Assembly (NCBI GenBank): GCA_023653785.1
Contig: JAMKCH010035954.1
Span: 1 to 64,000 of the forward strand
Source of the DNA: Ophioderma brevispina
Taxonomy: Eukaryota > Echinodermata > Ophiuroidea > Amphilepidida > Ophiodermatidae
DNA length: 64,000 nt
Direction of reading: 5' to 3'
Each line of letters opens with the position of its first letter. Within the stretch, counting starts at the first letter, position 1. Position numbers and translations under genes: made by a program. The notes below the pieces were generated by a model, which did not search any database, had not been told where the DNA came from, and saw nothing but the letters and a program-made list of their open reading frames with translations. Shown here piece after piece: positions 34,215 to 46,300 of this stretch.

Positions 34215-34450
34215 GGTTTATCAATATTTATATGATCGAATCTTTTATATCAGAAAACCTAATATATAAATTGCCTTTCCCTTTTCAAGACGCACTATAA
34301 TTCCAGAACTGGTTTTCAACAGTTCCACTTTGTTTATCATATATATAGGATCGAATATTTATATCTAGAAAAACCTAATAAATTAAAGTGCCTTCAACTT
34401 TCAAGGACGACTTATAAATTCCAGAACTTGTTTTCACAACAGTTGTTCAA
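34215..34450 (+). repeat. Direct duplication, about 119 bp unit
   Basis: The block with gatcgaat, atatcagaaaacctaat, aattgcctt, cgcactataattccagaact and ggttttcaacagtt (34220-34325) is repeated with small changes at 34339-34445. Confidence 0.7.
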
Positions 34451-35810
34451 AGGTGTGCCTTAAACGGTCAACGTCGTGTTACAGAATCGTTTAGGAGGAA
34501 CAGCCACGCTGGGCAGTGGTTATACATTGTCGCAGCAAATGTCCTTGTATCGAAAACAGCCAACAAAGAATTAATAGATGACAACCAACATAAAGGTTTC
34601 TCAGCGTACACCAAAATTGTTTCTCAAAGACCTCCAAAACTATAACAAATATACCTAAACTAAAATTCTAACTTTGCCCGTCGAAACCAACAACCAACAA
34701 CCCCCACTTTTCACCCATCCTATACCAGAAACACTATGCATCGTCCAGTATAATCCATAATGGAAACAAGGCTTGCCTTCCTGCAAAGGACGATACCCCG
34801 ATACCACTTTGCTAAGGTACGGACTTAATATTTTTGAAGTTTTGCTTTACTAAATATGCACAAATTATACTTTTGCTGAAAATCTTTGAGACTTTGGTTT
34901 GCAAAATACCCCGATTTATTAACATAACTCAAGCCTGATCTCAAGTAAAACAACTTCTTTTGTGTCATCGTCTATAATAGCGGCGAACCTTCATCCAGGG
35001 AATTTGTTTTAGCACTAAATCTACACTACACAAGTCAATTGAACTCGCACTTGTGTTTTGACCTCAGTCCCTGGTAAGCCGTTGGTAGATATGGTAAGTT
35101 TGTAACACGATCACCATTTCATTTTCGTCGCCCGAAGAACCCCACTAAACCGGTTAATAGGTGCACACATAAACCCTAGCATTCAGTAAGAAACACAAGC
35201 ATGGCATCATGAATGTGCCAAAACTTGCAGAAAGAATCACAAAAGTCACTTAAATTGCCTCCCGTCCAATAAATTCCAAAAAATAAACCTACGGCGAAAC
35301 TCCCCTACCTCTCGAGAACATTTGCCGAATTTTCGGCTGAAACGGACATAAACGGCCGACTATTTCGCAAATAGAGCCGACAATTAAAAAAACCACGCCG
35401 CTCTCGTATGACAATAATCCATCAATTATGAAGTTGATGGAATTAAAATCAGCCATGGATTGAAACAACCTATGACTATGAGTTGTTACATGTAAATGCA
35501 CTGACGCAAATTTTGCAATGTCCAAAATGTCTTAATGACTGGTATTTGTAAATAATTTCTCGTTGTATTATATGGTCGCAGGTCAAATTGTAAAATCAAA
35601 TAGCTACCAGGTAAATTATAGGATATGATCTGATGCGTATATGACCGTTCACAATACCGTGTGATCAGTGGGATATCAAATGTTTAGCATGCAGTGTCTG
35701 CCAAAGTACTAAATAAAATTAATATAACAATATACGATTACAGGCGAAGAGAGATTTCAAATAACATGGTGACCCTAAAAAATAGGAACATTCAAAATTT
35801 TTGGCACTGG
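34451..35810. other. No gene assigned
   Basis: A 78-codon minus-strand frame (35525-35289) has no recognised motif. The remainder is AT-rich with scattered stops in all frames. Confidence 0.4.
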
Positions 35811-35815
35811 TTAAT

Positions 35816-38050
35816 GCACTTGTGTCAATTTCATTCATCCCGGCCCTGGGGCCCGGACTCGCGGGGACTTACGGGAATGTAATTTGCTGTCGTGACACAC
35901 CCCCGCCTTTGTCCCTGCTAAACATGCTAAGTAGCACTAAATCCTGGGAGCCGGGCTTTACATTTTTGTCATCCCCCCCCGCTTATGTCCCCGCCCCTCC
36001 TAGCCGGGCTTCGTGTGACAATCCCCGTATATGCCTCCCGGCCAATGGGGTGGGGACTGCTTTAAAAACTCTGTACAAATCCTGGCTCGGTCCCCGGCTA
36101 TGCGACAATAGGTCTAGCCATATAAACTCATCACTACTTTGGATCACGAGTGTCAGAACCGAGCCGAAATTTCACTGCACATCGGAAGTTATGTTTGAAA
36201 ACAAACCTCGTTTTAGTTGGTTTGTTAAAAAAAATCCCACAATTATCCATGGCGATATCCGACCACGAACTAGCAAGTAATATCTAAAACCCGCCATCAT
36301 AGCTGCCACCAGAAACTTCAGCCAAAACACAGATCATCATGGTGAAATGCCGTTTGGTCTGCTACTCTGGGATAGTGACTTGCTAAAATAAACTTGAATA
36401 TATGCCCATGCCGTACCTCTTTCATGGGTTATCATATATTGCGACGCTGCCCAGGGGGGGGGGCACTCAGCATCTTTATTGAATGCATGATGGATTTTCA
36501 TAACCACAGATATTTTGTAGTCTGCATCACCATTTTTGGCTCCAGTGAAATCGTAATTGACTACTTCCCCCCGTTTTTTGGGAGGACGTTTTGCATCTTT
36601 CTGACAAAACTCTGAACACAACAATCACATATAGCATAACCAACAAGTCTTTGCTTATTCCTAATTGAGTTTGAATTTTCCCATTCCAGTTTCGTGAGAA
36701 ACGAAGATTTTTTCGTGGCAGTTTATTATTTTCATTAAAAGTTGTAATACACTGGTACCAATTATAAAACCAGTACTTTTGGGTAAATTTTTCAAATCAA
36801 AACACCGTAACTTAGTAAATATTTGATTTGAAAAACATTGTGTTTCGCTTGAACAAAAGGTTAACCATTCCAAGGCCAAGATCTTATTGCCCACGCCAAC
36901 AACCCACTATCATATTAAATGGGTTACATTTTCCTTAAAAATCTTTCTCTTCACCAAAATTTTTTTTTTTTTTTTTTGGAACAAATTTTTTTTTTTTTTT
37001 TTTTTAAATTGGACTTTTTGAAAATTTATGTAAAATAGATTTGTTATACTTTTAGATTTATTGAGCAATCTTCATTTCCCCTGTTCTCTAAATGTTAGAA
37101 CCCCAGGTCCGGGGACCTCAGCTCATCGGCGCCTGCGGTAAATTGAGCGTGACATTACGCATGAGCCTGGACAGGCTGTACTCTGCTGACGGCCGCGGCG
37201 TGTTCAAAAAACTTGCAAGGATCCCAATAAAATGGAAAATTTGAATGGGAATAACACTGCCAAAAACAAGTTCGGAAATCGCGATTCAAATTTAATTGTT
37301 GATTTATAATTGGAACATGCGGCAGTTCGAGAAGGATTTTGAGCTACAAATTGTATTTCATGAGCATTTTATTATTTGTTTCCAAAGCCCTTCAATATTT
37401 TGCATTTCAGATTAAAATGGCCCCTCGTTTTATGCATGAAATGACAATATTCCAGGCATTTAGCAAGAAATATCATAATAAGCTTTCCTACCTACGTGAT
37501 TTTATGAATTAAATAATCAAAACAACAAACTTCTAGTAATTTCTTGTGAATCACTGATATTAAGTTTTTTAACATTTTGCCTGTTGATTTTAGATGTTTT
37601 TCTGGCGATTTTAAGTTGAATATCGATCCTCGGATTAGTGAACTTGACTTGACCGTGCGACGCACTTTCCGTGTGTGGCTACTTGTATAGCTTCCTTTCA
37701 CGACATGGAAGAATCAACTGCATGGTATCATAATGGTGATAGACCTACCATCTTTGATGGGCGATACTGCTCACTGTTAGCCTGGTTTTATATGGTGACA
37801 CATGCGTTAAAGTCGCCATTTTATGTCCCGCGGAGCCGGAAATTTTTTTGTATCCTCCCGGCTAAAGTCCCAGCTATCAGCAAGATTTCCCGGCAGGCGG
37901 GGCCAAGCTAACATACATTCCCTTCAAGTCTCCCGGCTAACATCCCGGCTTGCGGAGGGCAATATTTTTTGTACATGCCCGGCTATATCCCGGCATATAC
38001 CACCCCCGCGATTCCCGGACCCCCCAGGGCCGGATTGACTGTGACCATGC
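35816..38050 (-). mobile_element. Element with CCCGGCCCTGG ends, copy A, interrupted
   Basis: The left end GCACTTGTGTCAATTTCATT with atcccggccctgg is mirrored by the right end (ccccccagggccggattgac...). Subterminal CCCGGCTA/GGGACATAGC-like phrases repeat inside both arms. It aligns along its whole length, in opposite orientation, with 62556-63601, except for an extra 1.2 kb (about 36444-37630). Flanking pentamers are ttaat and ataaa. The 159-codon frame at 35801-36280 runs across the inverted arm and is not conserved in the other copy. Confidence 0.7.
36444..37630. other. Extra 1.2 kb inside copy A, with paired poly-T tracts
   Basis: This block has no counterpart in copy B (62556-63601). It contains two T-runs (about 36960-36977 and 36988-37005), a short GC-rich patch at 37108-37200 and no supported gene. 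Whether it is a later insertion into A or a deletion from B is not decided by the sequence. Confidence 0.55.
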
Positions 38051-38526
38051 ATAAAGCTTTCTAATCAAAATATCCCCAGCTGAAAGTATTAAGCTGAAAT
38101 GTTCTTTGGTACAAATTTGTGAAATATCTATTTCCCCATAGGACAAATATGAATTCAGCCTTATTTTTCTCGTGAAATATAAGCATAAAATACAAATCAC
38201 CATTTATTTTCATATTAAGTTAGTTCTTACCCAAAAATGGTAAGAAATCTATTGAGTGTCTATAATCTATCTGAAAAATCACTACATATCACAGAAATTG
38301 ATGACTTAATCTCTCTTGCACCTTTAAAAGTTTGTACATTGCATACTAATTATTAAACTTGGTTAAAAATCTGATTTTTTTTTGTAATGATTAAAAAAAA
38401 CAAACCCTTTCTATGAGCAGCAAACTTTTTTATGTCGGAATCAGGAGGAGCACTTTAAACACTGTCAAAATTGGTTGAGTAATCTAATCTACTTTACAAT
38501 ACAAAATTTATAATTATGTTTCCTCA
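38051..38526. other. AT-rich intronic DNA, nothing assigned
   Basis: No coding or repeat signal could be supported. Confidence 0.5.
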
Positions 38527-38530
38527 TTAA

Positions 38531-38878
38531 AGGGCTGACCAAGGGCCCCTCAATTTCAAACAAATCATGTTTTTTTGCATATCAATATGCTTGCCATATA
38601 CTAATCACTGTGTGAAATCACTAACTCAAATCGAAGTCCTTCATAATTTATAGAAAATCACAACTGTTGTTATAAAATTCCGATCAGGAATTTTGGTTAT
38701 ACACAGTATTCTATGCAACTGTTATACGGTGCTTAAATGGGTTACTATGCATAAAATGGAAACTCCAATTCATCTCTAGCTTTGAATTAAGCATTTTAGG
38801 TGACTATTCTTTAGTTCTAGATGACTATTTTAATTACTACACTATTAAAAATAGATTTCGAAATCTCCGATTCAGCCT
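38531..38878. mobile_element. TTAA-flanked element, family 2, copy 2 (348 bp)
   Basis: TTAA precedes 38531, and ttct (a mutated TTAA) follows 38878. The right end complement AGGCTGAATCGGAGATTTC matches copy 1. It shares tactaatcactgtgtgaaat, gttatacacagtat and actattctttagttctagat with the other copies. Confidence 0.75.
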
Positions 38879-38882
38879 TTCT

Positions 38883-41711
38883 GTGATAGGGTGGCATTGC
38901 CTGTACCTTTACCCAAGACCTTTAGCTCTGCCAGTAATTTCCCTCACTTATTATCTAAATTGCCATGGACCTCCACTGGGAAGCAAAGAGCATGCACAGT
39001 TACTGACAAAACACTGCAAAACTGTTGTATCTGTGATACATCATGTACATATCTTCATGGCGTAAATGGTTTTTTGACATTGGGATGATGCTGATGGAAA
39101 TTTATAAATGAAGCATGATCATATAGACCATCCCCACTCATCCAAATTTTTGGGGGGGTATAGACCCCATCCCCTCGGGTATTGACGCCTATGGAATATC
39201 TTTGTGGTTTGCATATGGTCACAGTACACATGATGGGAAAATTAGTGGTATAGCCAACATGTCTCAATTAAAGCTGGTGTCGGCCCTCCAATCAATAAAC
39301 CAATACATTAAAGCATAGGGTGCATTGCCTACACAGAGCACTTAAATAAACCCAGGGCCAATTTTCAAATAACTTTGGTATTTAATACCTTTTTGTTTTA
39401 AATTTCTATGACAACATCTTTTACTGAATTTTGGAAATCCAATGTTTTCCCTGCTTAGGATATCTTATTTTTGGCCTTTTAATATATGCCTACTAACCTC
39501 TTCCAAATAACTGCCTTTAACAAGATTTAAAGTGTGTGTGTGCGCGTGCACACACACCCACACACACCAGACACTATAGTACTACATATTATCAGCACTA
39601 TCAGTAATTTTCTAACCCAGAAAACCTCTTTCAAAATCATTAAAAACGAGAGCATCCAGGATGCTGTGGCTTACTCCAGAGGTGTGGCATTAAGTTGTGC
39701 AATGAGGTGAAACTACTTATAGGTACAAGCAACAACTGGCAAAATGCTAAGTTATAATATTTCCCAGATCCTAACGTCCCTTAACTGTATTTTTTCCACT
39801 TTTCAAAATCACGGAGCGGACCCGTCGTGTTTTTAGGGAGAAAATTGCCCTAGATCTAAAACAAATAATGCTATCACATTTTTTGTGGTGATCGTCCAGG
39901 TAATGTAGTCTTTCCGAAAAGGATGTTAGGGATCAGTAGGCCCCTATACCAGCGAAATTTGTTCATTGTTTAGGGCAAACAAAAAATCAAGTTTGTTTCT
40001 GTGTAGGTATTTCCAAACACCGAAATGTACAATGCACTTTTCATTTTCATTTACAAAACAGAATTGAAAAGGGTTTTCCCACGAAATTGCTCAAATTGGC
40101 TAAATGGCAAGTCAAGACGTTGCAATCATACTTGATTGTCCATGATTATTTATAACACAAAAATATTGATTTTGGATCACTTTGATATCTTAGAAAATTG
40201 AAACGTTCTATCATTTCTGTTTTTGTCCTAAAAATGCAATCTCCTCATTAATAAAGAAAAACAAACCAACAAAATACGGTAAAATGGCTCCAAATTAATG
40301 CATGTGGCATACTAAAACTTACTGGGCAGACAAACTGAAATCCCCTGCTGATTGCCCACTACTCCAATCAAACCGGTACTCTGGCCCTCACCACACCCAT
40401 CACCCCACCCATTGCTCTGTATCCATCAATTACCTGACGACCCCAACCCATCAACCAACAACTCCACCACACCGTGGAATACTGACTTTGTCCTTTTCAA
40501 CCACTATTTCAGTACTCCATCAACCAGGGGCAGCAAAACGCTACAAGACTAACTAATATGGGTTTACAAACCTAATTTTTGCCACAATTTTATTGCTTCA
40601 GTTGGTATTAACAGTACAATTTAGATGACATTAGGATTCATTTTTAATTTTTATGTACCTACACATTTTTTAAACCATAACATTGAAAAAAATAAAAAAC
40701 TTAAAAACACACACAAACACAATGCACACATGCGCACTATGCAGACAGACACACACAAATGCACATAAAGTAGCAACAAAACAATATTCATAAAATGAAA
40801 GTGGGACATTCAAAGGAAAAAAGAATCATTTTTTAGTTGTCATACAGAAGAACTCTCAATTTTAAGAGGTAACATACTCCATTGTGAACAAAATCATATG
40901 TTATTGCATAGACCAGTGTAAAATTACTAGGGCATTGCAATATGAAAGAATGCAGTTCTATCTATGCCAAAAAACAAACCATCCAGGCCTACACCATAAT
41001 CACAATGTGTTATGTCCCTTACACTTGACAATTACTTTACTGACCTTGATGTAAAAAAATGGTTCCCTGTTTTCTTGGTAGAGACCCTACTAACATTATG
41101 CCTGGCAAGAGTCGCCAGCACACTACATTGCCAATAGTATTGCCTATAATTGATTTTTGTCTTACAGAGAAATGGTGTTACAGTGTTACAGTGTTACAAG
41201 CACTTTCTCTGTGGCCGTTTCTTGATAGTTAGCCTGTTTCTTGCGTGTTAGTGTATTCCAAGGGGGGTGAGTGTTTTGGGCCCTATAGACCTTTTGCTCA
41301 CTCCTCCATATCAGTGTTTTGTTTTCATACTGTGAAGTAATTGGAAATAAAGTTTGATGAACTTATTTGATCTATCACCAGCACTCTCTTATAGACCTTC
41401 TCATAGCCAAAATCAAATTTTGCACATTTTTTAAGCAAATAAGGTATCCTAAAATATACTGAGAACTCAAAAGCAACTAATATGTGAGGGTCATTTTTTG
41501 CAAACATGGGCCAGGAATGGATGAGTGGAGGGGAGAATAGAAATTTGGTAATATGGAGAGGGGAACACATAATTTTTATCAAAAAGGACAGAACCATTGG
41601 AAAATTTTAAGTGTCCTACCCTGATAACAACATATAATTTTCTTTTTTTCATAGGCAGGGCCTCATCAACATACTTTTAATTCCAAAATATCATTTGAAT
41701 CAACATACCAT
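38883..41711. other. No gene assigned; short simple repeats
   Basis: The interval holds a GT/CA self-complementary tract at about 39533-39570, a C-rich patch at 40380-40500 and an ACAC-rich run at 40707-40760. At 39265 a TTAAAGCTGGTGTCGGCCCT phrase resembles a TTAA-element end without a partner. Open frames lack motifs. Confidence 0.4.
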
Positions 41712-41859
41712 TTAAAGTGCACGAGAGATTTTTGAGGCACCAAAATTAAAGTAATTCTATAGATTTGGCCACTCAATAGAATTCTGTACCTTGTTTTGGC
41801 TACAGAAATTCTAAAAGGGAGAAAAAAGAACTATCTTGATTTTGGTCAAGTATTTTTAA
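41712..41859 (+). repeat. Duplicated left half of the family 4 TTAA element
   Basis: ttaaagtgcacgagagattt followed by ttgaggcacc and ttggctacagaaat repeats the first 145 bp of the adjacent element at 41860. It may be a nested or partially duplicated copy. Confidence 0.6.
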
Positions 41860-42227
41860 AGGTGCAACAAGAGATTTTTGAGGCACCCAAATATTGTGTC
41901 ATAATAAGTGATTTCATATAGATTAGACACTCATAAATTTCTTTATCCCTGTATTTGGCTACAGAAATGTTTGAGAGAAAAAATGTGATTTTGATTTGCT
42001 GTTATTTCAATATAAACATAAGGAGGCTGAATTTTGTATTTGCTCCTATAATAAATTAGAAATTTCACAATTTTTGTACCAAAGAAACTTTCTCAGCTTA
42101 ATTCCTTTCAGTTGTGCCGTGGGGATAATTTGGTGGAAATATAGCTTTTACAAATCCTGGCAAAAATCAGTACTTTTCATTTTTTTTAGGGCACCTGATA
42201 TGTGAAATCCGATTCTCTGTTGCACCT
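41860..42227. mobile_element. TTAA-flanked element, family 4 (368 bp)
   Basis: TTAA at 41856-41859 and 42228-42231 flank it exactly. The left end AGGTGCAACAAGAGATTT is mirrored by the right end, whose complement reads AGGTGCAACAGAGAATCGG. There is no coding capacity; a 69-codon plus-strand frame inside is incidental. Confidence 0.8.
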
Positions 42228-42231
42228 TTAA

Positions 42232-43570
42232 TGTGCACATTATTGTGTGTATTACATACCCATAGAGCACTGTAACAATAATTTTCATTTTTCAGAGATA
42301 ACCCATTTATTTAGGATTATACGCACCATAATTAAAAATCATAATGGGGAAAAAATATTTTTGCAAATGAGATGAGAAAATACCAGTTCTCACAATAGAA
42401 CCAAAATGTCTATTCAATGTGAAAGGTGAGTTGAGGGTGATGATGGTAGTTGTCCAGCCTTTAAATGTCGAAATTTTTCATAATATGGGGCAAATGTAAA
42501 AAGTTGCAACAGAAAAAAAAATTGGGAAACATGATTTTGGTTCAAAACACTCCTTCCATCCCTGACATAAATAATAACTGCACTCTCTAATTAATAAAAC
42601 TGGTATTTTAGCAGTTTATTATCAATCTTTACCAAGATGGCCAGCGCAACCCCCAAGTTTAAAAAATGTGCACTTGGCCGGAGCTTGAACTGGCAACCGG
42701 CGCTTACCAAGTAGTTAAAATTTCAATTTTAAATTTCATTTTAGTCAATGTTGGAAACTTCTGTCTGTAGGGTCCCTTCACAAACATGAAAATGCAGATT
42801 CTCCTTGCATAAAAACTTTGTAAAACATGCAAAATTTTATTTATTAATGGTTACATGTAGTGTATTAAGTATGGGAAAATCCTTAAAATAATGACCAGCA
42901 TTCTTTTCACGGGTCGCAATATTCAAACCAAACTTGTCACCTGAATTTGATTTTTAAAAAAAATTAACCCTGAGGAAATTGACATAAATTTTGTCCCCTG
43001 GTGGGAAAAATAAAAAGCTTTTATAAAAAGTTTTATAACTTTTTATACTGTTCTAGATTAGTGTGTAAATCCATAACCATTTATGAAGCATTTTTTCTTA
43101 TCCTGATGTAATACTAGACAGCTGTTTTTACAGGTCAAATCCCTGGGGGTTATTAAAGAAGGAAGAGAATCGCATAGCAATTAATTATGAATACGTGTTT
43201 CGCTTGTAATAATATTAGCTGAAGAAAAAACATTTAACAAAAATGATTTAGTAAAAGAAGAAAGGAGAAAAATGATAAATCATCCATTTGTATTATGGGG
43301 AAAGAAATGGAAGATGAGGGAAGATGATTGAACAGGGCAGATTCTAAATCGTAATAGCTGCAAAGCTACTACAGAGTGACACCAAACTATATACGATCAG
43401 ATGTACACTTGCAAGGCCAGGATTCCATGTTTTTTTGACACATGAATGTGCAATGCCTGTGTTAGCGTTACAAGTTTAACATGCCACATCTTACGGGTGA
43501 GATATCGAATCATGCTTCGTTTACTTTAAGCCTGATCCATTCAATGTTTGGTCAATAAGCATGACATGTA
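42232..43570. other. AT-rich intronic DNA with a possible tRNA-like fragment
   Basis: On the minus strand at about 42715-42660, ttggtaagcgccggttgcca followed by gttcaagctccgg resembles a degraded tRNA head with a B-box. It has a short stem and no acceptor end. Nothing else could be supported. Confidence 0.3.
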
Positions 43571-43588
43571 CTCTCTCTCTCTCTCTTG
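43571..43588. repeat. (CT)n microsatellite
   Basis: A run of CT repeats, followed by a T/C-rich stretch to about 43660. Confidence 0.85.
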
Positions 43589-43779
43589 CTCGCCGCTCAC
43601 TCACTTTTAATTTTCAGTTTTCTTTTCTCTTTCTTTTTTCTTTATTCTACGTCCTTTTTCTAGTGGAGACCCTGGGGGTACCCCCCCAAGCCCTCCCCAA
43701 GGATGCATGCTGCAAAGTAGCCATGGAGTAGATGAAGCTGCGGAGTAGGATGAAGTAGTCGGCAGTGGCGTATGGTAGC

Positions 43780-44400
43780 ATGTTCGGGGTCCGAGACAAA
43801 AACAAATACATTGGACCTCGGACACACATGTCGCTTGCCGTCGCGGTTTGTAATGATAAGCCTCATATGACCCTTGACCTTGGAATGTGACCTTTGACTG
43901 TATCAACAAAGGAGGGACTCAAATGTGCCATCCTATGACTCAAGTTGTGGTTCACAATTGAACTCTCAACTTTTCATTTGAGGGCAATTTTACATTTCAG
44001 CCTTACGACCTGACCTCACATGACCTTTGACCATGGCATGTGACCTTTGACCTCATCAACAAATGCGGGATGCAATGTTCCACCTATGACTGGAGTTTGG
44101 TTCCGAACAACTTTTTAAACGAGGTCAATTTTACATTTTCAGCCCATCTTACAACTTGCCCTCACATGACCTTTGACCTTGGTATGTGACCTTTGACCTC
44201 ATCAGCAAATGAGGGATCCCATGTTGCATCTATGACTCAAGTTTGGTTTAAATCCATTGAAATATGTGGATATTACAGGCAAATGTTAACCCTTTTTCAC
44301 AACAACAGACATCTACATGTACAACAACAGACATCAACAGACATCAACAACAGACAACAGTGGACAAAGTGATCCCCCTTCCTGCCTTAAGGCAGGCGAC
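43780..44400 (+). repeat. TGACCTTTGACC dispersed repeat, copy 3, tandem monomers
   Basis: Three to four monomers of roughly 130 bp carry TGACCTTTGAC(C/T) cores at 43888, 44021, 44041-44053, 44167-44179 and 44187-44199. They are each followed by atcarcaaatgagggat and ctatgactcaagtttgg phrases and end in an ACAACAGACATC-rich tail. The minus-strand frames at 43909-43607 fall partly in this unit and are not genes. Confidence 0.7.
44167..44199 (-). promoter_or_regulatory. Two DR1-type nuclear-receptor half-site pairs inside the repeat
   Basis: TGACCTTTGACCT at 44167-44179 and again at 44187-44199 is the complement of AGGTCAAAGGTCA, the consensus direct repeat with one spacer base bound by RXR/HNF4-type receptors. 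The sequence match is exact. Any regulatory role is inference. Confidence 0.3.
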
Positions 44401-44571
44401 ATCAAAACTAAATGTGGCCCCTAGGTATGCTCGAAAACTTGGATCAAATTTCAATCATATGTCGCACATTCAGCTTCGCACTCCTCACCTGTACAACATG
44501 CAACCACAAATGCACAATGACTGAAACACAACAATCTTTATTAGGTAACAATTGGAATCACTGTAACTTAG

Positions 44572-44907
44572 AGGTGCATTTTGTGATTTTGGCACCTTCT
44601 GTTTCATTCATTGTTCACTAGATATCCTTGTGAAAAGCTTATTCACAAATTTTGAGTTGATTCCGATCTTGTGGTTTTGTGTTATGAGCAATTCCTTGTT
44701 TCCCATGGTCCCATAGGCCACTGTGCTGTAATTTCTGTCCGTTTACAAACAGAAATACAAAATTGCGAATTTCTTACAGATACGACCGAATTTGCACGTA
44801 AGATTAGGTACATGTGGATTACTAAGGGTAACGGTTCAGATGATGTAAAAATCTCAACTTTTATGAGGTAAGTCGGGGGACGAGGTTGTGGATCACGAAA
44901 TGGCCCT
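44572..44907. mobile_element. TTAA-flanked element, family 3, copy 2, inverted (336 bp)
   Basis: ttag (44568-44571) and TTAA (44908-44911) flank it. The right end complement reads AGGGCCATTTCGTGATCC, matching the left end of copy 1 at 22757. Alignment to that copy in reverse orientation is continuous. Confidence 0.75.
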
Positions 44908-45044
44908 TTAATTAATAAGAGCTTACATAATACTTTGAGAGCCCCAACCTCTAAAATCTTGAGATTTTTTTTTGAAATTTAATGAAATATGTGTTAGAGA
45001 TGTGTGCAGAAACTGAATAGGGTTAGACTAATGAATAGCATTCA

Positions 45045-45535
45045 GGGCTGAATGTGCCATTGTAAGACAAAAATACGGCAAAAAAGTGGTTCAAAAATTT
45101 AAAAGAAAACACAAAATCTTGGGGCCCATACAGGGGCACTGAATTCTGTAAAGTATACTTTAATCTTCAAGGGCCCCTCCAGGGCCCTTGTTTTTATCCA
45201 AACTCTTGTTTTTCTCTAAAACTTTTGGGCCCCCAATCCTCAGGATATGAATGTACCATTGGGTCAATAGGCCCAGAAGGTTCAAAATTTAAGACAGAAT
45301 AACAAAAGCCAACACACGGGGCCCATAGTCGGCCAGTAGAGAGGGTCACTGAATCTAACGTCATTATGATCTGGTATCTAGGGGCTCACCGGTGGTAATA
45401 GCCATAGTAATTTTTAAATGCAGGACTTGCCTACATTGACATTAAGATAGGGTTTCTTGCATATTGGTATCAAAATGCAGACTTGCCTACATGACATTTT
45501 AAGGATAGGGCCTTTGTTATATCGGTACTCTAAGC
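45045..45535 (+). repeat. Two local direct duplications
   Basis: gaatgtgccattg...ggttcaaaaatttaa...ggggcccata at about 45050-45135 recurs diverged at 45248-45330. A 57-bp unit (tgcaggacttgcctacattg...) at 45419 recurs at 45476. Confidence 0.55.
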
Positions 45536-45779
45536 ATTTAGAAAGTGCGCCGGAAATTAACAGTTGATAGCCCTTTAAGATATTGCCGTCCGAGGAGGTT
45601 GTGGACAGAGTGTAACAAGGCTCTCTGTGTCAACAGCTCATAAAGTTTTTAAGTACATAAGGCAACTGGATATTCTTTTTGAAAATGAAGCTCATTAATG
45701 GACACCTTTGCAGTATGATTAAGAAAGATGCTGGCACTCTAAACTTTTTAAAATATAGGGGGCATTTCTGGGGTTTCCT

Positions 45780-45803
45780 TGTTCTGACTCACCCTGTACA
45801 ATT
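45780..45803 (-). mobile_element. Isolated element end, CTCACCCTGTA
   Basis: gttctgactcaccctgta matches the right terminus of the TA-flanked element at 13892. No opposite end was located, so this is either a solo end or a badly decayed copy. Confidence 0.35.
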
Positions 45804-45879
45804 GTTACCTATACCAAATGGTTAGCCTACTGGTACATATACCCCTGGGCCATGTGTACATTATACATGCAACTGTAAC

Positions 45880-46300
45880 ATGCCCTACCACTTCAAATGG
45901 CGACTTCAGCAGCGATGTTGTTCCATATCAATCCAGTCGTAACATTATACATGTCAACTACAACTCAAAATGCTTACAACAGCAGCTGATGTTGTACATA
46001 ATTCAATCCATTCTTACATTATAATGGCACCTACCGCTCAATGCTATTACAGCAGCTGATGTCGTACAAGTCAATCCATATGTACATTATACATGCCACC
46101 TACAACTCAAATGCCTAGCTCGCATCTGATCTTGTACAAAGTCAATCCATTCGTACATACACATGCACCTACAACTCAAAAGGATAGTTTCAGCAGCTGA
46201 TGTTGTACTTAGTCAATTTGTGCATTTATACCTGCCATCCTAGCGCACCTTAACAACTCAAAAGGCTAGATACAGCAGCTGATATTGGGCATAAGTATAC
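45880..46300 (+). repeat. 72-bp minisatellite, about six units
   Basis: The phrase acagcagctgatgttgtac recurs near 45907, 45979, 46049, 46119, 46191 and 46274. Each is accompanied by gtcaatccattcgtacatta and cacctacaactcaaa. Monomers differ by several substitutions and one-base gaps. Confidence 0.75.

Noticed and set aside
35801..36280. 159-codon plus-strand frame, the longest in the window
   Set aside because: It runs from the flank into the GC-rich inverted arm of copy A. The matching arm of copy B (63110-63601) has a different frame structure, and the peptide has no recognisable motif.
38899..39065. Possible exon ending the family 2 element flank (ttgcttcccag acceptor on the minus strand)
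   Set aside because: Frames after the acceptor meet stops within about 10 codons and show no class C receptor motif.
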